Below are positions 7,706 through 11,833 of a DNA stretch of 11,833 bases, in pieces. Below the pieces are notes generated by a model. That model saw only the letters and a list, made by a program, of their open reading frames with translations. It was not told the DNA's origin and ran no database searches. The stretch spans positions 1 to 11,833 of the forward strand of contig CAZTGB010000019.1 of NCBI GenBank assembly GCA_964612965.1, read 5' to 3'. The DNA comes from CAZTGB01 sp964612965. GTDB taxonomy: Bacteria > Patescibacteriota > Microgenomatia > UBA8517. Position 1 is the first letter of the stretch, and the number at the start of each line of letters is the position of its first letter. Made by a program: the position numbers and the translations under genes.

Positions 7706-7922
7706 AATTAGACTAGCAATGAAGGGCCGCCTTAAAGATCCTTTCTATAGAATTATTGTGGCAGCTGAGCGAAGTAAAAGAGAAGGTGAACCTCTTGAGG
7801 TTTTGGGTTACTACAATCCTAAAGATAAAAAACTTGAACTTGACCGTGAGAAGCTTAACTTTTGGACTTCCAAGGGAGCGCAATTAACCGTTGGGGTTAA
7901 AAAGCTTCTTAATATTAAATAA
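7698..7922 (+). CDS. rpsP: Ribosomal protein bS16
   Basis: Small-subunit assembly protein of 74 residues, slightly shorter than the E. coli protein (82). The N-terminus MVKIRLAMKGRLKDPFYRIIVA is diagnostic (KIRL...G...PFYRIVVA pattern), followed by LEVLGYYNP and the C-terminal LNFWTSKGAQLTVGVKKLL, corresponding to the usual WLxxGAQPTxTVxxLL. The start overlaps rnc by 8 bases. The following KH gene begins eight bases after the stop, the rpsP-khpA order of many Gram-positive genomes. rimM and trmD, which often follow in other bacteria, are not here. Confidence 0.97.
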   Translation: MVKIRLAMKGRLKDPFYRIIVAAERSKREGEPLEVLGYYNPKDKKLELDREKLNFWTSKGAQLTVGVKKLLNIK

Positions 7923-7930
7923 CAAAAACC

Positions 7931-8158
7931 ATGAAAGATTTACTTGAATTTTTATTAAAAGGACTCCTGGTAGATGAGAAGTTTGAAATAACTGAAAGTG
8001 ATATGGAGGGGCGTATTCTTTACATCATTAAAACTGATGACAAAAATAAAGGATTAATTATAGGAAGCGGAGGACGCATGATTAATTCCTTGAGAAACAT
8101 CTTAAAAGTGCCAGCAACCCTCGAGAAAAAAGCTGTTAATCTTCAAGTTGAGAATTAA
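7931..8158 (+). CDS. khpA: KH-domain RNA-binding protein (KhpA/YlqC family)
   Basis: A 75-residue protein made of a single type-II-like KH fold. The nucleic-acid-binding loop is visible as GLIIGSGGRMINSLRNIL: the G-S-G-G loop equals the GxxG motif, flanked by the usual hydrophobic and basic residues. Members of this family bind RNA, and in Gram-positive bacteria KhpA pairs with KhpB/Jag in control of cell division and envelope genes. No KhpB is in this window. It starts eight bases after rpsP and is the last gene of the + strand run. Its final 23 bases overlap the end of pilO on the other strand, with no clear terminator between them. Confidence 0.92.
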   Translation: MKDLLEFLLKGLLVDEKFEITESDMEGRILYIIKTDDKNKGLIIGSGGRMINSLRNILKVPATLEKKAVNLQVEN

Positions 8159-8813
8159 AAGGATCACTCCGTCCGGATGAGGTGGATGGCAAAACCTCAA
8201 TAAATGCAGGTTTAATCAAAGCTGAGATCTGAGACAGAGTCAGTTTTTCGTCTGCAGTCAATTCGTTTATAATCTCTGCTAAGGATGGAAGTTTTTTAGG
8301 TAGTTCTTCCCAAAAGGATTTGACAATTATGTTACCGCGAGTTAGACCTCCCGCTTCATTTACTTTAATTTTTTCAACGGCTGAAATAGGAGCAATTTTT
8401 TCTATACTTTGTAAAAATTCAATAATCAAAGGTCTTGATCCTTCTATGTCAAACGTTACATCAACTCTTTTAAGTCCGGTTTTATCTGAAATTTCACCAC
8501 TTGTTTTAATATTTGTAATAAACATACCTCTTTCTGAAGAAAGCCTTTTGAGTTGTGAGATAACAGCCAGAGAAGGATTTGACTCGGGAAGGGCAAGAAG
8601 TGAATCATTTGAGGAAGAAAGAATATCATCTGATGTTTGTTCCAAAAGGTTTAATTTTTGAGTTAAAGCCGTTTGAACTTTACGTGCTTCATTAACTTTT
8701 AGGCGAACCTCAGACACTTTCCCAAGTCCAAACTTCAAAATCATCACAAAAACAAGAATTGTCCCTATTAAAGGTAATGCTGTTTTTAATATTATTTTAA
8801 AATCATTTTGCAT
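8136..8813 (-). CDS. pilO: PilO-like type IV pilus assembly protein
   Basis: 225-residue bitopic membrane protein. A short cytoplasmic N-terminus precedes one membrane span (about 11-30), a coiled coil (about 34-66), and an extracytoplasmic domain with the alternating helix/strand pattern of the PilO ferredoxin-like fold (about 80-165: VISQLKRLSSERGMFI, then VDVTFDIEGSRPLIIEFLQSIEKI). PilO pairs with PilN to align the pilus motor with its envelope platform. Identification rests on topology, the IxFLxxIE-type helix and position three bases after pilN; the sequence family itself is very divergent. Residues after about 203 look like an unstructured tail (PSTSSGRSDPF), encoded by a GC-rich palindrome and by the antisense of the khpA end. 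No Shine-Dalgarno. Confidence 0.82.
   Translation of the reverse strand: MQNDFKIILKTALPLIGTILVFVMILKFGLGKVSEVRLKVNEARKVQTALTQKLNLLEQTSDDILSSSNDSLLALPESNPSLAVISQLKRLSSERGMFITNIKTSGEISDKTGLKRVDVTFDIEGSRPLIIEFLQSIEKIAPISAVEKIKVNEAGGLTRGNIIVKSFWEELPKKLPSLAEIINELTADEKLTLSQISALIKPAFIEVLPSTSSGRSDPFNSQLED
8164..8185. repeat. GC-rich imperfect palindrome at the khpA/pilO convergent junction
   Basis: Centred on TCCGGA (8172-8177), the arms CACTCCGTC (8165-8173) and GGATGAGGTG (8175-8184) pair as a tight hairpin with one mismatch and two or three G-U pairs. It is much richer in G+C than its surroundings. Read on the minus strand it is followed by a short TTTT (8160-8157), so it resembles a weak terminator or a REP-like unit, but it lies inside the last codons of pilO, upstream of the stop. 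Its function is not shown. Confidence 0.4.
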
Positions 8814-8816
8814 AAA

Positions 8817-9347
8817 TTAAAGATTAAATCTGATACCCACTAAATACCCTGTCAAAGGGTTAAAACCAAAGCTTGTTAGTGTAATTTGAGAAAAGTTTTT
8901 AATAGTAGATAATTTTTCAAAAAAGTTTGACAGAGCTATCGAATCTCTAAACGTCATTGAGGTGTCTATTCTTTGTGCATCTATATTAAGTTCACCTAAT
9001 AAGACATCCGAAGAAATTACATCAAGGACTGGTTTCACATCATTTAGAGGCTTTGAAAGGGAACTTGCACCTTTGGTCGACTTTATCTTTCCTAGACGAT
9101 CTTTCAGTAAAACAATTTTTTGCTCGGTTTGTTGCTGTGCTTTTACACTTTCCTCTAGGTTTTTAACATCTGCTTCAAGGGATTTAAGTTCAAAAGAACT
9201 GATCAGGAAAAATGATACGAGTCCAAGACCTAAAATTATTGTAAGAATTAATGATATGAGGGTAACACTTCTAAGAAGTTTCACTAAGGAAACAGTTCCC
9301 TTCTTGCTTGTTAAATTTTCAGGTAAAAGATTGAGATTAACTCCCAT
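8817..9347 (-). CDS. pilN: PilN-like type IV pilus assembly protein
   Basis: 176-residue bitopic membrane protein. It begins with the cytoplasmic NLNLLPE motif (4-10), the conserved INLLP peptide that docks into a groove of PilM. A membrane span follows (about 27-52), then a coiled coil (about 53-90) and a C-terminal extracytoplasmic alpha/beta domain (about 105-176). It forms the PilM-PilN-PilO platform. The start is fixed by a strong Shine-Dalgarno (GGGAGG, seven bases upstream) located in the last codons of pilM; the pilM stop is two bases before the ATG, so the genes are coupled. pilO starts three bases after its stop. Confidence 0.92.
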   Translation of the reverse strand: MGVNLNLLPENLTSKKGTVSLVKLLRSVTLISLILTIILGLGLVSFFLISSFELKSLEADVKNLEESVKAQQQTEQKIVLLKDRLGKIKSTKGASSLSKPLNDVKPVLDVISSDVLLGELNIDAQRIDTSMTFRDSIALSNFFEKLSTIKNFSQITLTSFGFNPLTGYLVGIRFNL

Positions 9348-9349
9348 TA

Positions 9350-10363
9350 TTATTCCTCCCTAAGTGCGAGTCCTACTGCTACTGAATAAAGCGGTGCATA
9401 GTTTGCAAGCTTTTTGGCAACTTCAGGATCTATTTGAAGTTTACCGAAGGGGTTTGCTACCAGTACTTCGATTCCAAGCAGACTAGTCAGTGTTGATATT
9501 ATTTGGGGCATGCCGGTGGTGCCACCGGAAACTATGATTGCATTTGGACTTTCTCCCTTTTCCTCGGTTTGATAATAATTTATAGCTTTTTTAATTTCAT
9601 CCGTCACCATTTTAAGAACGGGATCAAGTGCCCCTTTAACTTTTCCTTCGAGTTCTTTTTGCTCCAAACCGTAGGTTTTCTTGTACTCCTCAGCTTGAAC
9701 CGGAGTAATGCCTAAGGATTGCGAAACTGCACGAGTGAAAGTCTCACCGGCCATAGCTATTGAGCGCGAGAAAGAAAGAAGACCGTTTTTAGAAATTGCG
9801 ATATCGGTTGAGGTTGCCCCGAGGTCAACCAAAAGTATTGTCTTATCTTTTGGGGCAAGGGAACGTGTGAGGGCTACAAGTTCAGTTTCAACAGCAACCG
9901 GAGTAAGACCTGCAGCTTGAACGACCTTTACATATTTCTCAACAATATTTCTGGGCGCTGCTACAAGAAGTACAACAACCTCAGGAGGGGAAGCCGACTC
10001 ACGTCTTTCAAGTACCGTGTGTTGGATAATTGCCTCAGCTACTGGTATTGGAATATACTGCTCGCTTTCCCATTTTACAGCTGATGAAATTTCAGCATCG
10101 GTTAAAAGAGGGAATTTAATTGAACGGGTAAAACAAAGTGATTCAGGAACCGAAAGGACTACATCTTTTGAAGATACTCCAGCTTCAGTATGAAGTTTTT
10201 TAATTATTTGGCCGAGAGATGCAAATTCTTTGTCGTCTATAAACTTATCAACCGAGACTCCATTTACTGCAACAACACCTGTTGCGCCAAGCGAGTATGT
10301 CCCTCCTGATTTCTCAAGTTCTACTATCTTGATTGTTTTACTTCCTATATCAATTCCAACCAT
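9350..10363 (-). CDS. pilM: PilM, actin-like ATPase of the type IV pilus platform
   Basis: Cytoplasmic actin/FtsA-fold protein of 337 residues that binds nucleotide and the N-terminal peptide of PilN, linking the platform to the pilus ATPases. Visible parts are the phosphate-1 loop GIDIGSKTIKIVEL (3-16), the family stretch AEISSAVKWESEQYIPIP (90-107), the phosphate-2 motif LLVDLGATSTDIAI (177-190) and the adenosine motif IIVSGGTTGMPQI (276-288). Length and motif order match PilM. The start ATG at 10363 gives the canonical N-terminus, but lies within a 10-bp hairpin arm and has no Shine-Dalgarno. A minus-strand promoter (10429-10457) predicts a leader of about 60 bases. It is first of pilM-pilN-pilO. 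Confidence 0.96.
   Translation of the reverse strand: MVGIDIGSKTIKIVELEKSGGTYSLGATGVVAVNGVSVDKFIDDKEFASLGQIIKKLHTEAGVSSKDVVLSVPESLCFTRSIKFPLLTDAEISSAVKWESEQYIPIPVAEAIIQHTVLERRESASPPEVVVLLVAAPRNIVEKYVKVVQAAGLTPVAVETELVALTRSLAPKDKTILLVDLGATSTDIAISKNGLLSFSRSIAMAGETFTRAVSQSLGITPVQAEEYKKTYGLEQKELEGKVKGALDPVLKMVTDEIKKAINYYQTEEKGESPNAIIVSGGTTGMPQIISTLTSLLGIEVLVANPFGKLQIDPEVAKKLANYAPLYSVAVGLALREE
9355..9360 (-). promoter_or_regulatory. Strong Shine-Dalgarno of pilN
   Basis: GGGAGG on the minus strand, seven bases before the pilN ATG (9347) and embedded in the last sense codons of pilM. It is the only near-consensus ribosome binding site seen at any start in the window; the other genes begin without one. 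Confidence 0.75.
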
Positions 10364-10390
10364 ATGGCATTATTTATAACTGCCATATGG
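10360..10390 (-). promoter_or_regulatory. Hairpin enclosing the pilM start codon
   Basis: CCATATGGCA (10360-10369) and TGCCATATGG (10381-10390) are a perfect 10-bp inverted repeat around an 11-base AT-rich loop. In the pilM mRNA the AUG lies in the 3' arm, so the start codon would be paired. Each arm is itself palindromic around CCATATGG, with centres 23 bp apart; the distal copy extends to a perfect 12-bp palindrome (10381-10392). It can thus be either a translation-gating RNA hairpin or a two-site operator for a dimeric repressor. Confidence 0.55.
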
Positions 10391-10428
10391 CAAGATTCTC
10401 TTACCATGAGCAGATTATTTCTATTATT

Positions 10429-10457
10429 ACTATACCAAGAAAAATAGATGCTAGCAA
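10429..10457 (-). promoter_or_regulatory. Probable pilM promoter (minus strand)
   Basis: On the minus strand TTGCTA (10457-10452), a 17-base spacer and TATAGT (10434-10429) form a plausible sigma-70 promoter with an extended -10 TG (10437-10436). Transcription would start near 10422, leaving about 60 bases before the pilM ATG that include the start-codon hairpin. The alternative AATAAT box (10374-10369) ending five bases before the ATG has no matching -35. Confidence 0.5.
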
Positions 10458-10474
10458 ACAGTTAATTTGGTATA
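10431..10474. promoter_or_regulatory. Inverted repeat joining the two divergent -10 boxes
   Basis: TATACCAA (10431-10438) and TTGGTATA (10467-10474) are perfect 8-bp inverted repeats separated by 28 bases. Each arm contains one extended -10 element, facing outward: TGGTATAGT for pilM and TGGTATAAT for the antitoxin. The symmetry arises at least partly because both are promoters of the same kind. It may also be the operator through which an antitoxin represses both directions. Confidence 0.4.
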
Positions 10475-10476
10475 AT
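10467..10476 (+). promoter_or_regulatory. Extended -10 promoter of the toxin-antitoxin pair
   Basis: TGG-TATAAT (10468-10476) is a perfect extended -10 box; no good -35 is seen. The box ends five bases before the ATG at 10482, the same spacing as in the promoter at 2675-2703, so transcription should begin at or next to the start codon, giving a leaderless mRNA. Confidence 0.6.
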
Positions 10477-10481
10477 TGGAT

Positions 10482-10775
10482 ATGTCGTTACCAATTTTTT
10501 TACAACCTTATTTACCCTCATATAACGTCGAACATTTGGATGAAGATGACGAAACTATAGCCAACGAGATAATTACTCAAGTGTTAAACTTGGGGGACGA
10601 CAAAGCTGTTGCTTGGGTTTTTGACAACTACAACATGGATCAAATTAGAGGAGTTGTAAGGAACCCAGAGCGTGGGGTTTGGAATCGAAAGTCACTTAAT
10701 TATTGGAGTCAAATTCTAAAAATTAAGAATATTAACAATCATAATCGTGCAATACAGAATATCTATCCTGTATGA
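10482..10775 (+). CDS. DUF6922-like protein, presumed antitoxin of an AbiEii-type pair
   Basis: A 97-residue acidic protein. Residues about 3-78 match, from memory, the small DUF6922 type: an N-terminal PIFLQPYLPSYNVEHLD stretch, a central LNLGDDKAVAWVFDNY helix pair, then an IRGVVRN-RG-NRKSLNYWSQIL end. Such genes are commonly found directly upstream of AbiEii-family nucleotidyltransferases, and the stop here overlaps the ATG of such a gene (ATGA, 10772-10775). The ATG at 10482 is chosen over the TTG at 10476, which lies in the -10 box. By position it is the antitoxin, perhaps an autoregulator, but no classical helix-turn-helix is evident. Family recognition is moderate; the antitoxin role is inferred. 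Confidence 0.7.
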   Translation: MSLPIFLQPYLPSYNVEHLDEDDETIANEIITQVLNLGDDKAVAWVFDNYNMDQIRGVVRNPERGVWNRKSLNYWSQILKIKNINNHNRAIQNIYPV

Positions 10776-11418
10776 TATATCAAAACGTATTAAATTCTAA
10801 CCAACTGGATATTTTTAAAAAGCTTAACGATTTACCACAAGATGCTTATATGGCTGGTGGCACTGCATTAGCATTGCAATTGGGACATAGAACGTCGCTT
10901 GATTTTGATTTTTATACCAAAGAACACTTTGATCCAGAAAGACTTTTAATCTACTTCCAAAATACATTTAAAAATATTAAGGTGGAAAGTGTTTCCAACG
11001 ATACTTTGATACTTGAAATGGATGGTATAAGTTTTTCACTTTTTTATTATCCGTACCAAATGTTAAAACCATTTGTCGATTTTTGTGGAATAAAACTTGC
11101 CTCTATTGAAGATGTTGTCGCCATGAAAGCGATAGCTATATCAATGAGAGGTAAAAGAAGAGCTTTGTGGATGCTTTTTACTTTTTAAAGAAATTCTCAC
11201 TAGAAGAGGTCATTAACCTAACAGTAAAGAAGTATCCCGGCTATCAACCAATGATTGTTCTTAAAGGTCTAATTTATTTTAAAGATGCAGAGAGGGATGA
11301 TATTTCTAGAAAGATACAGATTTTTGATAATGATTTCTCGTGGGAAAAGGCTAAAATTAAAATCACTCAAGAAGTGGAGAGGTACCAAAAGAATAAGCTA
11401 CTTATTAACTCCGCCTGA
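10772..11418 (+). pseudogene. AbiEii/AbiGii-family nucleotidyltransferase toxin, frameshifted
   Basis: DUF1814/AbiEii proteins are nucleotidyltransferase-fold toxins; the related MenT enzymes add nucleotides to tRNA. The first frame (10772-11188) has the active-site motif GGTALALQ...HRTSLDFDF (29-47), with Asp44 and Asp46 as probable metal ligands, then IKLASIEDVVAMKAIAISMRGKRR (107-130). The homology then continues in the -1 frame: FVDAFYFLKKFSLEEVINL and the C-terminal YPGYQ...LIYF-DAE...SWEKAK part, to TGA 11416-11418. Between AGA (11159-11161) and TTT (11164-11166) only the two bases GC remain where a GAC (Asp) codon is expected, so one base appears to be missing. Restored, the protein has about 215 residues. 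Either the toxin is recently inactivated or the assembly has an error. It overlaps the next gene by 21 bp, tail to tail. Confidence 0.8.
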
Positions 11419-11833
11419 ACTAAATACTGAAAAATCAAAAATTTCAGGAGCTTCAGGCCAGGCCTGGAAAACCTCAACTTTTCTATTTGATTCACCCGCT
11501 ACCCCCGTTGAATCAATCAATAATCCTTGGGAAGGAAGTGTGTCATTGCCTGCAAAGTTAACATCAATTCCTATGTCATGGTTTTGATCTGTGTTATAGA
11601 ACATTCTGATTTTTGCAAGTTGTAAGCCTTCGTCTACGCCCGCCGAGGTGATTCCCAAATCAGAAAATGTTATATCTTTATAAAAAGCAAAAGTTTGGCC
11701 GTCAATAGAGCAAGTTACACTTGAATCATCTGCCTCAAAGCTATTGGGTTGTGACCGGGGATTTATATGTGGATCAATAGCTGCTCTGGCTATTCTTGCC
11801 GTGGCGTAATCACCGGGAGTAGTTAAATATACA
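11398..11833 (-). CDS. C-terminal part of an uncharacterised, possibly pilus-associated exported protein
   Basis: The frame is open from the window edge to TAG at 11400-11398, giving 144 residues without the N-terminus. The translation begins VYLTTPGDYATARIARAAIDPHI, contains an aromatic and glycine-rich middle (SIDGQTFAFYKDITFSDLG; RMFYNTDQNHDIGIDVNF) and ends VFSSGGVNK. It has a beta-rich, extracytoplasmic composition, one cysteine in the visible part and no membrane segment. It shares the strand of pilM-pilN-pilO and lies just upstream, so a minor pilin or PilX-like component is a reasonable guess. That guess rests on context and a vague resemblance to Candidate Phyla Radiation pilus-cluster proteins, not on a motif. 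An internal ATG at 11658 is not the start, since coding continues beyond it. Confidence 0.7.
   Translation of the reverse strand, partial: VYLTTPGDYATARIARAAIDPHINPRSQPNSFEADDSSVTCSIDGQTFAFYKDITFSDLGITSAGVDEGLQLAKIRMFYNTDQNHDIGIDVNFAGNDTLPSQGLLIDSTGVAGESNRKVEVFQAWPEAPEIFDFSVFSSGGVNK

Noticed and set aside
8320..9920. Forward reading frames of 70-133 residues opposite pilO, pilN and pilM
   Set aside because: The minus-strand frames carry the PilM motifs, the PilN INLLP peptide and the right membrane topology; the forward frames have none of these.
10333..10560. Forward frame of 75 residues across the pilM/antitoxin intergenic region
   Set aside because: It covers both promoters and the start of the antitoxin gene in another frame, and its sequence shows no domain.
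11156..11190. Programmed -1 frameshift in the AbiEii toxin instead of a deletion
   Set aside because: No in-frame slippery heptamer lies where the homology switches frame. A U-UUU-UAA at the first-frame stop could slip, but the residues before it (ALWMLFT) already depart from the family, so a missing base fits better.
4174..11418. UGA recoding as in Gracilibacteria or Absconditabacteria
   Set aside because: TGA ends tyrS, nusB, the DUF6922-like gene and the toxin exactly where the proteins should end, and I saw no in-frame TGA inside conserved domains.
11454..11466. CAGGCC-A-GGCCTG palindrome as a terminator
   Set aside because: It lies inside the edge gene coding for an AWPEAP stretch, has a one-base loop and no T-run following; it is probably codon chance.
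1..11833. tRNA or rRNA genes, CRISPR arrays, insertion sequences
   Set aside because: Nearly all of the window is protein-coding; the few gaps are under 120 bases and show no cloverleaf, spaced repeat or transposase sequence.

Overview
The window is 11.8 kb of AT-rich, densely packed bacterial DNA. Tiny intergenic gaps, frequent gene overlaps, almost no Shine-Dalgarno sequences, a shortened bacterial gene set and a type IV pilus PilM-PilN-PilO block suggest a Candidate Phyla Radiation (Patescibacteria) genome, perhaps Microgenomates. The lineage is an inference from gene content and style. TGA is an ordinary stop (tyrS, nusB and the toxin-antitoxin pair end in it), so the recoded UGA of Gracilibacteria or Absconditabacteria does not apply.

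Layout. (1) Positions 1-72 may hold the tail of a + strand gene. (2) 62-2581, minus strand: a bifunctional class A penicillin-binding protein with an extra C-terminal Ig-like domain. (3) 2709-8158, plus strand: one long run of ten genes behind a clear sigma-70-type promoter: a coiled-coil protein, tyrS, a 34-residue membrane miniprotein, recG (crossed by a 10-N assembly gap), rpmF, nusB, an acyl-carrier-protein-like gene, rnc, rpsP and a KH-domain gene (khpA). The run is mainly translation, ribosome and RNA processing, with replication-fork repair added. Five of its junctions are overlaps. (4) 8136-10363, minus strand: pilM-pilN-pilO, the inner-membrane assembly platform of a type IV pilus; pilO overlaps the end of khpA tail to tail. 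(5) 10482-11418, plus strand: a DUF6922-like and AbiEii-like toxin-antitoxin pair, the toxin split by an apparent one-base deletion. (6) 11398-11833, minus strand: the C-terminal part of a gene running off the window, possibly pilus-linked by context. The toxin-antitoxin pair therefore lies in opposite orientation between two minus-strand genes of what may be one pilus cluster.

Regulation. Two + strand promoters place the -10 box exactly five bases before the ATG, which predicts leaderless mRNAs. The pilM/antitoxin intergenic region holds two divergent extended -10 promoters related by an inverted repeat. The pilM start codon lies inside a perfect 10-bp hairpin. pilN alone has a strong Shine-Dalgarno sequence. 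I see no tRNA, rRNA, CRISPR array, insertion sequence or clear rho-independent terminator. No wholly new system is proven. The best leads are the pilM hairpin with the divergent promoters, the hidden membrane miniprotein after tyrS, and the acyl-carrier-like protein lacking the usual DSL serine motif.
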